Shown here piece after piece: positions 1 to 5,509 of a stretch of DNA of 5,802 nucleotides. How positions within the stretch are numbered: the stretch's first letter is position 1; each line of letters begins with the position of its first letter. Made by a program: the position numbers and the translations under genes. The DNA comes from an uncultured Clostridia bacterium (GTDB taxonomy: Bacteria; Bacillota; Clostridia; Oscillospirales; Acutalibacteraceae), in contig CAMMKL010000145.1 in NCBI GenBank assembly GCA_946497265.1, positions 1 to 5,802 of the forward strand, written 5' to 3'. The notes beneath the pieces are model-generated. The model did no database searches. It worked only from the letters and a program-made list of their open reading frames with translations, and had not been told where the DNA came from.

Positions 1-717
1 TCGCGCCTTTCCGAATTCTACGAACGCGCGGGCCGCGTAAACACGCTGAACCATCAGGAAGGCTCTGTTACCATCATCGGCGCCGTTTCTCCGCAGGGTT
101 CCGACTTTTCGGAACCGGTAACGCAGAACACCAAACGTTTTACCCGTTGTTTCTGGGCGCTTGATAAATCGCTCGCCTATTCCCGCCATTATCCCGCTAT
201 TAACTGGATGGACAGCTACAGTGAGTATTTTACCGACCTCGACCGCTGGTATGAAGAAAACCTGGGCGCCGACTTCATCAAATACCGCACCCGTATCAAT
301 GCGATCCTGCACGAAGAAAATCAATTGATGGAAATTGTTAAGCTAATCGGCGCGGATGTGTTGCCGGACGATCAGAAGCTGGTCATTGAAATCGCGCGTT
401 TGATTCGCGTCGGCTTTTTGCAACAGAACGCCTTCCATGCGGAGGATACCTATGTGCCGTTGCAAAAGCAAAAGCTCATGATGAAAACCATCCTGCATTT
501 GAATAAACAGGCAAAAAAGCTGATTGCCGCTTCCATCCCCATCTCCCGCATCAGCGAGCTGGGCCTTTTTGAAAAGCTGGTCAAGATGAAGTACGACATC
601 CCGAACGATAAGCTCGAACTGTTCGACGACTACTGTAAGGAAATTGACGAAAAGCTCGCCGACCTGACGGCCCCCGCGTATCCGAGCGATTCCGGAAAGG
701 AGAAAAGCAGCACATGA
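1..717 (+). CDS. ntpA: V-type ATP synthase subunit A, C-terminal part (5' end outside window)
   Basis: This is the catalytic, ATP-binding subunit of the cytoplasmic V1/A1 head, which with subunit B forms the A3B3 ring that couples ATP turnover to ion movement. The frame is open from base 1 and ends at TGA 715-717, leaving 238 residues of a protein that is usually about 590 long. The P-loop part is therefore missing. Visible family blocks, in fragment numbering, are SRLSEFYERAGRV (1-13), GSVTIIGAVSPQGSDFSEPV (21-40), FWALDKSLAYSRHYPAINW (51-69) and SYSEY, followed by the C-terminal helical domain. The ATG at 208 is internal (Met70 of the fragment) and is not the start. The stop overlaps the ATG of subunit B (ATGA, 714-717), so translational coupling is likely. 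The last codons hold that gene's Shine-Dalgarno AAAGGAG (696-702). Family assignment is very secure. Whether the enzyme moves H+ or Na+ cannot be told here, because the rotor subunit is outside the window. Confidence 0.97.
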   Translation, partial: SRLSEFYERAGRVNTLNHQEGSVTIIGAVSPQGSDFSEPVTQNTKRFTRCFWALDKSLAYSRHYPAINWMDSYSEYFTDLDRWYEENLGADFIKYRTRINAILHEENQLMEIVKLIGADVLPDDQKLVIEIARLIRVGFLQQNAFHAEDTYVPLQKQKLMMKTILHLNKQAKKLIAASIPISRISELGLFEKLVKMKYDIPNDKLELFDDYCKEIDEKLADLTAPAYPSDSGKEKSST

Positions 718-2102
718 TTATTGATTATGTTGGCGTAAAAGAAATCAACGGTTCTCTGATCGTACTGGACAACGTGGACGACGTCTCGTTCGAAGAGATC
801 GTGGAAATCCGTCTGGAGGACGGCACCGTGCGCCAAGGCAGAGTGGTACAAATTGAGGGAAACCGCGTGGTGATTCAGGTATTCCAGGGGACCCGATCCC
901 TTTCTCTGGATAATACGCGCACCCGGTTGAAGGGCCACCCTATGGAGCTGGCCCTCTCTCCGGAAATCTTAGGCCGCACCTTTGACGGCGCCGGCCGACC
1001 AATCGACGGGCTGGGGGATATCTATCCCGAAAAACGGATGAACATCAACGGAACACCCATCAACCCGGTAAGCCGCGTTTATCCCAAAAACTACATTGCC
1101 ACCGGTATTTCCACAATCGATACCCTGATTACGCTCATACGCGGCCAGAAACTGCCCATCTTCTCCGGTTCCGGTATGAAGCACAACGAACTTGCCGTGC
1201 AAATCGTGCGTCAGGCAAAAATTGCAGAAGAGGATGGCAGCCCCTTCTGCGTAGTGTTTGCAGCAATGGGTGTTAAAAACGACGTGGCCGACTATTTCCG
1301 CCGCAGCTTTGACGAGTCCGGCGTACTGCAAAGAGTGGTCATGTTCCTGAATTTGTCGAACGACCCCATCATCGAGCGCACCCTGACCCCCCGCTGCGCG
1401 TTGACCGCCGCCGAATACCTTGCATTTGAAAAGAATATGCATGTGCTGGTCATCATGACCGATATGACCTCTTACGCCGAAGCCCTGCGCGAATTCAGCT
1501 CCTCCAAGGGAGAAATCCCCGGCAGGAAGGGCTTCCCCGGTTACCTTTACTCCGACCTTGCATCCCTGTATGAGCGGGCCGGCATGATCAAGGGCAAGGG
1601 CGGATCTGTTACCCAGATCCCGATCCTGACCATGCCCAACGACGACATTACCCATCCGGTGCCGGATCTGACCGGTTATATCACCGAAGGGCAGATCGTT
1701 CTGGACCGCGCCCTGGAAGGCAGCGGCATTTATCCTCCGGTATCGGTGCTCCCTTCCCTTTCCCGTTTGATGAAAGACGGCATCGGCGCCGGCTATACTC
1801 GTGCCGACCACTCCGCCCTTTCCAACCAGTTGTTTGCCTCTTACGCCAAGGTGATGGACGCCCGCTCACTGGCCTCCGTTATCGGCGAGGAAGAGCTGTC
1901 TCCTACCGACAAACAGTACCTGGAATTCGGACGACTGTTCGAAAGCAAATTCGTTACACAAGGATATGAGGAAAACCGCTCGATGGAACAAAGCCTCAAT
2001 CTGGGCTGGCAGCTTTTGTCCACCCTGCCGCGTGAGGAACTCGACCGCGTAGACGACGAACTGCTTGACCGGTATTACAAGCCGCCGGAAGCACAGCAGT
2101 AA
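714..2102 (+). CDS. ntpB: V-type ATP synthase subunit B
   Basis: This is the non-catalytic partner subunit of the A3B3 head. The 462 residues match the family's usual length of about 460. An N-terminal beta-barrel region (about 1-75) is followed by the central nucleotide-binding fold. At the P-loop position the sequence is SGSGMKHNELA (151-161) instead of a Walker A GxxxxGKT, as expected for B subunits, which do not hydrolyse ATP. Other family blocks are VVFAAMGVKNDVADYF (180-195), PDLTGYITEGQIVLDR (317-332) and LPSLSRLMKDGIGAGYTR (346-363). R351 in the last block corresponds by motif to the arginine finger described for Enterococcus hirae NtpB, which reaches into the catalytic site of subunit A. 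The C-terminal helical domain runs from about 370 to the end. The start is the ATG at 714, overlapping the stop of subunit A by 4 bases, with AAAGGAG 11 nt upstream. Subunit D follows 35 nt downstream. Confidence 0.98.
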   Translation: MIIDYVGVKEINGSLIVLDNVDDVSFEEIVEIRLEDGTVRQGRVVQIEGNRVVIQVFQGTRSLSLDNTRTRLKGHPMELALSPEILGRTFDGAGRPIDGLGDIYPEKRMNINGTPINPVSRVYPKNYIATGISTIDTLITLIRGQKLPIFSGSGMKHNELAVQIVRQAKIAEEDGSPFCVVFAAMGVKNDVADYFRRSFDESGVLQRVVMFLNLSNDPIIERTLTPRCALTAAEYLAFEKNMHVLVIMTDMTSYAEALREFSSSKGEIPGRKGFPGYLYSDLASLYERAGMIKGKGGSVTQIPILTMPNDDITHPVPDLTGYITEGQIVLDRALEGSGIYPPVSVLPSLSRLMKDGIGAGYTRADHSALSNQLFASYAKVMDARSLASVIGEEELSPTDKQYLEFGRLFESKFVTQGYEENRSMEQSLNLGWQLLSTLPREELDRVDDELLDRYYKPPEAQQ

Positions 2103-2137
2103 CCCGCGCGCAGTGAAAAGGAACGAGGTGAAACGCT

Positions 2138-2755
2138 ATGAGCGCACAGGTCGTGCCAACCAAAGGTAATTTAATTACGACCAAAAAATCGCTTTCGCTT
2201 GCCAAAGTAGGCTTTGAACTTCTGGATCGTAAACGTAACATCCTTATCCGGGAAATGATGGCTCTGATCGACCGCGCCGCCGAAATCCAAGATAAGATCG
2301 ATTCTACCTACAGCAGGGCTTACCTGGCCTTGCAAAAAGCCAATACCACGCTCGGCATCTGTGAAGAAATTGCAAACGCCGTGCCCGAGGAGGATACCCT
2401 GGCTTTGTCCTACCGAAGCGTAATGGGGGTGGAAATCCCTATTGTGTCGATCGATTCCGATAAGGATGCCGGCCTTCCATACGGACTGGTCAACAGCAAT
2501 TCCATGCTGGACGAAGCGTATCTGCGCTTTGTGGAAGTCAAAAAGCTGACTGCCGACCTGGCTGAAATTGAAAACAGCGTCTATCGCCTGGCGGACGCGA
2601 TCAAAAAGACGCAAAAACGCGCCAACGCACTGAAAAATATTATGATCCCCCGATTTGAATTTGCAGTAAAATTTATAACAGACGCACTGGAAGAAAAAGA
2701 CCGCGAGGAATTTTCCCGACTGAAAGTGATTAAAAACCAAAAGAAAGATGCATAA
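2138..2755 (+). CDS. ntpD: V-type ATP synthase subunit D (central stalk)
   Basis: Subunit D is the coiled-coil shaft of the rotor, turning inside the A3B3 ring and linking it to the membrane ring. The protein is 205 residues, normal for the family. Conserved ends are clear: VPTKGNLITTKKSLSLAK (6-23) with LLDRKRNILIREMM (28-41), and near the C-terminus LADAIKKTQKRANALKN (151-167) then IPRFEFAVKFITDALEEKDR (170-189). Both arms are rich in charged, heptad-like helix, as expected for the antiparallel coiled coil. The middle (about 85-125) forms the variable globular part. GAGGTG (2125-2130) lies 7 nt before the ATG and supports this start. It is the third gene of the A-B-D order and the last of the operon here, since a strong hairpin follows its stop. 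GC drops in its last 100 bases, but the protein motifs there remain intact. Confidence 0.97.
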   Translation: MSAQVVPTKGNLITTKKSLSLAKVGFELLDRKRNILIREMMALIDRAAEIQDKIDSTYSRAYLALQKANTTLGICEEIANAVPEEDTLALSYRSVMGVEIPIVSIDSDKDAGLPYGLVNSNSMLDEAYLRFVEVKKLTADLAEIENSVYRLADAIKKTQKRANALKNIMIPRFEFAVKFITDALEEKDREEFSRLKVIKNQKKDA

Positions 2756-2760
2756 TTAAT

Positions 2761-2799
2761 AAAAAACGGCTTTGTGTTTAAATACAATAGCCGTTTTTT
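2761..2799. terminator. Bidirectional intrinsic terminator between the ATPase operon and the GrpB gene
   Basis: A perfect 11-bp inverted repeat, AAAAAACGGCT (2761-2771) and AGCCGTTTTTT (2789-2799), begins 5 bases after the subunit D stop. The intervening bases can extend the stem: TTGTGTTT (2772-2779) pairs with AAATACAA (2780-2787) with one G-T wobble, leaving a bulged T at 2788. The stem has a GC core and is flanked by an A-run on the left and a T-run on the right, so it gives a U-tract when transcribed in either direction. It lies between two convergent genes, which fits a shared terminator. Confidence 0.88.
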
Positions 2800-2852
2800 A
2801 GTTAAAAAGATGAAATTCATAGCCTACAATCTGGAATTGCAGCATTCTGCCG

Positions 2853-3368
2853 CTACCCTGCTTCAGATTCTATTTTCCTATATAATTCCTCAATAAAAGC
2901 TGCTTTCTGTTTTGAATACTCCAATAAAGTTTCTGTACCATTGCTTACAATCTTTTCTTTGAGGCATGAATATCTCTGTGCATCTTCTGGATGGGTAAGC
3001 AAATAATTCCGGAAGGAAAGGTTATTTTTCCAAATAGTACTTTTGTAAGCTATAACATGGATATTGAAATTTTTTAATTCTCTTTTTATAAAATATAGTC
3101 TGTCCGAAACGCTCATTTCCTTCATCCATCTATATCCGCATTCTTCAAGTTCTTCTATAACGGCTTCATCCGGCGGATATTTTTCCACACCTACCATAAT
3201 ATCGACGATCGGTTTTGCCTTGATACCAGGAATGGAAGTGCTGCCAATATGTTCATAACACAATGTGGATAAGGATGGTTTTTCTTTACATTTTCTCACT
3301 TCATTGATAAAATCATCCTGCCAACCGTCATTATGGTCTTCCAGATAAACTTTTTCATTCAGTCTCAT
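2853..3368 (-). CDS. GrpB family protein (UPF0157, nucleotidyltransferase-like fold)
   Basis: The 171-residue soluble protein belongs to the GrpB/UPF0157 family, related in fold to nucleotidyltransferases. No reaction is firmly established for stand-alone members, so the substrate is unknown. It is unrelated to the chaperone factor GrpE. The hallmark is EHIGSTSIPGIKAKPIVDI (39-57), holding the Gly-Ser pair and the following Asp expected of a nucleotidyltransferase-type site. Further family signs are RLYFIKR (90-96), HVIAY (104-108), FRNYLLTHPEDAQRYSCLK (119-137) and a closing YSKQKAAFIEEL (151-162). Length is normal and no frameshift is visible. AGAGGG (minus strand, 3375-3380) lies 6 nt before the ATG and fixes the start. 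GC, hand-counted over 480 bases, is about 35%, far below the flanking operons, which suggests acquisition by transfer. It lies downstream of the GNAT gene on the same strand but has its own likely promoter. Confidence 0.93.
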   Translation of the reverse strand: MRLNEKVYLEDHNDGWQDDFINEVRKCKEKPSLSTLCYEHIGSTSIPGIKAKPIVDIMVGVEKYPPDEAVIEELEECGYRWMKEMSVSDRLYFIKRELKNFNIHVIAYKSTIWKNNLSFRNYLLTHPEDAQRYSCLKEKIVSNGTETLLEYSKQKAAFIEELYRKIESEAG

Positions 3369-3406
3369 CCCAATCCCTCTACAACTTTAAATCTATCTCT
3401 ATACAT

Positions 3407-3435
3407 ATAATAGCACGATATCCCCCTTTCGTCAT
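3407..3435 (-). promoter_or_regulatory. Likely promoter of the GrpB gene
   Basis: Read on the minus strand, ATGACG (3430-3435, 4 of 6 to TTGACA) is followed after 17 bases by TATTAT (3407-3412, 5 of 6 to TATAAT). TGC directly before the -10 box makes it an extended -10. Transcription would start near 3400, giving a leader of about 30 nt to the ATG. This is pattern matching only, and the surrounding DNA is AT-rich, which raises the chance of a false hit. Confidence 0.5.
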
Positions 3436-3459
3436 CTCTTTTCTTTTTTTCAATTACTG

Positions 3460-3528
3460 AACGATCCATAGCGGCAAGCACTTGATAAACCACATACAAG
3501 CATTTACACGGATCGTTGTTTGTAAATG
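3460..3528. repeat. Two interlocking 8-bp inverted repeats around the GNAT stop codon
   Basis: The first pair is CATTTACA (3501-3508) and TGTAAATG (3521-3528) with a 12-base loop; it spans the last codons and stop (3504-3506) of the GNAT gene. The second pair is AACGATCC (3460-3467) and GGATCGTT (3510-3517), whose right arm sits inside the loop of the first pair. Both matches are perfect. In minus-strand RNA the arms have the order of an H-type pseudoknot, or they could be alternative structures. There is no U-run, so this is not a standard intrinsic terminator. Function is unknown. Confidence 0.5.
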
Positions 3529-4004
3529 TATCTGATTTCTTGCAAGTCTTTGCCTCCGATATTATCGGTTAAGGTATCGTCAGTAATTAAAAAACCAAAT
3601 TCTTCATAAAAATGCCTTGCTCTCCTATTTTCTGCAAGGACCCATAAAAAGACATCTTCATACCCCTGCTTTTTTAATTCTAAAACAGCGGATGTTAAAA
3701 GAACCTTTCCATAGCCTTTTCCCATATACTCCGGTAACAGGTAGATAGAAATAATTTCGCCCCAGTTACAGAATTGTTCAAAGCGGGATTTACAAAAGCT
3801 GCTTGTCCCTATGATTTTCTCATTTTCAGTCACAACCAGAGTATTCCAGTCCGGAGTATCTATTTGTGACGCCCAGCGCCCCTCTGGAATTGAGTCAAGG
3901 TATGATCGAGGTATAATGCCTTTATAAGCATGCCTCCAGCTTTTTTCATATATCTTGCTTATTTCCATTCGATCATCTTCAGGAGTAACATACCGAATTT
4001 CCAT
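3504..4004 (-). CDS. GNAT family N-acetyltransferase
   Basis: This is a single-domain cytoplasmic acetyltransferase of the GNAT (acetyl-CoA dependent) superfamily, 166 residues with the start chosen here. The order of motifs is typical. There is an N-terminal IRYVTPEDD block (3-11), a central strand with ENEKIIGTSSF, motif A EIISIYLLPEYMGKGYGKVL (83-102) carrying the GKGYG pyrophosphate-binding loop, and motif B AENRRARHFYEEFGF (124-138). The open frame extends 13 codons further to 4043, but AAGAGGTG (4011-4018) lies inside that extension, 6 nt before the ATG at 4004, so the shorter start is preferred. The acyl acceptor cannot be predicted. Members of this superfamily act on small molecules, antibiotics, polyamines or protein N-termini, and the isolated setting gives no hint. 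Hand-counted GC is about 39%, lower than the hyd and ATPase genes, in line with the neighbouring GrpB gene. No truncation is seen. Confidence 0.93.
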   Translation of the reverse strand: MEIRYVTPEDDRMEISKIYEKSWRHAYKGIIPRSYLDSIPEGRWASQIDTPDWNTLVVTENEKIIGTSSFCKSRFEQFCNWGEIISIYLLPEYMGKGYGKVLLTSAVLELKKQGYEDVFLWVLAENRRARHFYEEFGFLITDDTLTDNIGGKDLQEIRYIYKQRSV

Positions 4005-4010
4005 TATGCT

Positions 4011-4018
4011 CACCTCTT
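4011..4018 (-). promoter_or_regulatory. Ribosome binding site that sets the GNAT start
   Basis: AAGAGGTG on the minus strand, with its GAGGTG core 6 nt before the ATG at 4002-4004. The longer frame starting at 4043 would place this site inside coding sequence. Confidence 0.85.
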
Positions 4019-4106
4019 TACCCTTATTTTTTGTCTCATCCATTGGATGGTTCCCATCGGCTTAGGGGATATCAACCAAATTACAATGGAAAGCTCGACA
4101 ACTGTG

Positions 4107-4136
4107 ATTGTAAAATTTGATCGAAACATATTGCAA
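4107..4136 (-). promoter_or_regulatory. Likely promoter of the GNAT gene
   Basis: On the minus strand, TTGCAA (4131-4136, 4 of 6 to TTGACA) and TACAAT (4107-4112, 5 of 6 to TATAAT) are separated by 18 bases. Transcription would begin near 4100, leaving a leader of about 95 nt before the GNAT ATG, longer than needed for translation alone. The -35 box touches the tandem repeat at 4135-4157. This is a pattern call only. Confidence 0.45.
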
Positions 4137-4157
4137 TCTTTTACTAAATCTTTTACT
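4135..4157. repeat. Two-copy 11-bp direct repeat with 12-bp period
   Basis: AATCTTTTACT occurs at 4135-4145 and again, identical, at 4147-4157, separated by one A. On the minus strand it reads AGTAAAAGATT twice and ends on the first bases of the proposed -35 box of the GNAT promoter. A direct repeat of about one helical turn next to a -35 is a layout used by some response regulators, but it could equally be a small replication-slippage duplication. GC rises sharply immediately to its right. Confidence 0.6.
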
Positions 4158-4173
4158 GCCGGATCGGCTTGCT

Positions 4174-4191
4174 AAAAGCGCCAACGGCGCT
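4174..4191 (-). terminator. Possible terminator of the hydG-hydF transcript
   Basis: On the minus strand, AGCGCC (4186-4191), a GTT loop and GGCGCT (4177-4182) form a 6-bp GC-rich stem running directly into TTTT (4174-4177), about 75 nt past the hydF stop. The U-run is short, so efficiency may be modest. A further GCGCC at 4192-4196 can compete for the same arm. No stronger terminator is visible between hydF and the GNAT gene. Confidence 0.42.
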
Positions 4192-4211
4192 GCGCCATCC
4201 CATAAGAGAGT

Positions 4212-4238
4212 AGCGGCAACGCCGTTTTGTTACTTTTT
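4212..4238 (+). terminator. Hairpin with T-rich tail after hydF, orientation uncertain
   Basis: CGGC (4214-4217), an AAC loop and GCCG (4221-4224) form a short stem that can lengthen by one G-T wobble and one A-T pair. It is followed on the + strand by TTTTGTTACTTTTT (4225-4238), a terminator-like tail. No + strand gene ends here, so it would only block readthrough or antisense transcripts entering hydF. Its core and AAC loop resemble the hairpin at 4177-4191. The stem is short and confidence is low. Confidence 0.3.
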
Positions 4239-4263
4239 CAATCGCTATCCCCGTACAGCATTA

Positions 4264-5454
4264 TTAATACGTAATTTTATCCAATACGCCGGTTAATTTT
4301 GCCAATGCGACGCCGTAATTGGTGATGGGTACGCCGAACCGGCGGGCGCGTTCGATACGGGAAAGGACGTATTTACGATTGAACATACAGGCCCCGCAAT
4401 GGATAATCAGATCATAGCCGGATAAATCCTGCGGATAATCGGTCCCGCTTACCATATCAATCGTAAGGGCGGGCCCAACTTTTTTGCGCAGCATCCGGGG
4501 AATTTTGACCCGGCCGATGTCTTCGGAAAGCGGGGCGTGCGTACAGGCTTCGGCAATCAAAACACGGGAATGTTCCGTCAAGGCGTCGATGGCCCGCGCG
4601 CCTTCGGTAAACGCCCGGATATCGCCCTTGTACTGGGCAAAGAGCACCGAAAAAGAGGTAAGAAGGCTCTCCTCCGGCTTTTGGGCGTATACCTCGGCAA
4701 AGGCCTGGGAATCGGTGATGATCAGCTTCGGCGGCTTGTTAAGCGCGCGCAGGGCGGTATCCAGACAATCCGTGGTAACGTTCATCACAACGCATTTATG
4801 ATCGAGCAGGTCTCGGATCGTCTGTACCTGGGGCAGGATCAGGCGGCCCTTGGGCGCCTGGATATCCTGCGGCATGACCAGCAGCACGACGTCGTCCTTA
4901 TTTACCAGACCGCCTACGATGCTCGGCATCTCATAATCCTCGGGCAGCATACGAAGCAAACGGGCCAATACCTCCGATATCCCTTCCCCGGTCTTAGCGC
5001 TGACCACTACCGGGCGCAGACCCAGAGCCTCCTCGATCTTCGCCGCCAATCCCGTGCTGTCACTATGCAAATCAGCTTTGTTAAGAATCGGCAAAATAGG
5101 GGTATTTTGCCCTTTGAGCTTTTCCGCCCATTTACCCTCTTCTGTAAAGTCCTCTTCCGTAAACACCAACAGGGCGATATCGGTTTTCTCAAGGGCCTCT
5201 TCCGTCTTTTCCACCCGCATGCCGCCCAGTTCGCCTTCGTCGTCAAAGCCGGCGGTATCAATCAGCATGCAAGGGCCGATACCGTGGATTTCCATTGCCT
5301 TGTAAACCGGGTCGGTGGTAGTGCCCGCTACCTCGGAGACAACCGAGAGGCTTTGTCCGGTAATCGCATTTAACAGGCTGGATTTCCCACTGTTGCGCCG
5401 CCCGAAAATGCCGATGTGCAAACGGTTGGCAGAAGGGGTATTCGTTAAACTCAT
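4264..5454 (-). CDS. hydF: [FeFe]-hydrogenase H-cluster maturation GTPase HydF
   Basis: HydF is the scaffold and carrier in assembly of the hydrogenase H-cluster. It receives the diiron precursor made with HydE and HydG and delivers it to the apo-hydrogenase in the cytoplasm. The 396 residues, with the start chosen here, are a normal length. The N-terminal GTPase domain shows G1 GRRNSGKS (18-25), GTTTDPV at the G2 position (about 44-50), G3 DTAG (66-69), G4 NKAD (125-128) and G5 SAK (152-154). A dimerisation region follows. The C-terminal cluster-binding domain carries C304-T-H306 and then H352-C353-G-A-C356, giving CxH-x46-CxxC, within the spacing known for HydF [4Fe-4S] ligands. The frame runs 14 codons further to 5496, but AAGGAG (5462-5467) lies 7 nt before the ATG at 5454, and the family begins shortly before the GTPase domain. 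hydG is 55 nt upstream on the same strand, so they probably share a transcript. Confidence 0.97.
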   Translation of the reverse strand: MSLTNTPSANRLHIGIFGRRNSGKSSLLNAITGQSLSVVSEVAGTTTDPVYKAMEIHGIGPCMLIDTAGFDDEGELGGMRVEKTEEALEKTDIALLVFTEEDFTEEGKWAEKLKGQNTPILPILNKADLHSDSTGLAAKIEEALGLRPVVVSAKTGEGISEVLARLLRMLPEDYEMPSIVGGLVNKDDVVLLVMPQDIQAPKGRLILPQVQTIRDLLDHKCVVMNVTTDCLDTALRALNKPPKLIITDSQAFAEVYAQKPEESLLTSFSVLFAQYKGDIRAFTEGARAIDALTEHSRVLIAEACTHAPLSEDIGRVKIPRMLRKKVGPALTIDMVSGTDYPQDLSGYDLIIHCGACMFNRKYVLSRIERARRFGVPITNYGVALAKLTGVLDKITY

Positions 5455-5461
5455 GGGATCA

Positions 5462-5467
5462 CTCCTT
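5462..5467 (-). promoter_or_regulatory. Ribosome binding site that sets the hydF start
   Basis: AAGGAG on the minus strand, 7 nt before the ATG at 5452-5454. It argues against the longer frame whose first ATG is at 5496. Confidence 0.88.
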
Positions 5468-5509
5468 GTTCTTGGGGTTCCCGCACAGCGAGACAAAGAT
5501 AATCACAGG

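Noticed and set aside
969..1811. Long minus-strand open frame of 280 codons opposite subunit B
   Set aside because: It lies entirely antisense to a full-length, motif-complete ATPase subunit, and its translation shows no recognisable domain. GC-rich codons on the coding strand explain the lack of stops.
3064..3258. + strand open frame of 64 codons opposite the GrpB gene
   Set aside because: It is antisense to the conserved GrpB core motif and has no family resemblance.
4005..4043. 13-codon N-terminal extension of the GNAT protein
   Set aside because: A strong AAGAGGTG lies inside the extension at the right distance from the inner ATG, and the GNAT domain starts at the inner methionine.
2790..4228. 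GCCGTTTT at 2790-2797 and 4221-4228 as target-site duplication flanking the AT-rich insert
   Set aside because: Both copies are the right arm and T-run of hairpins, so the match is expected from terminator-like composition. The copies do not sit at the composition edges.
2756..4263. CRISPR array, tRNA or riboswitch in the non-coding parts of the insert
   Set aside because: No regularly spaced repeats beyond the two-copy 12-bp unit, no cloverleaf and no recognisable aptamer core were seen.
4537..5373. Long + strand open frame of 278 codons opposite hydF
   Set aside because: It is antisense to hydF, whose GTPase and cluster motifs are intact. The antisense translation resembles no known family.
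5455..5496. 14-codon N-terminal extension of HydF
   Set aside because: The Shine-Dalgarno AAGGAG sits inside it, 7 nt before the inner ATG, and the family begins close to the GTPase domain.
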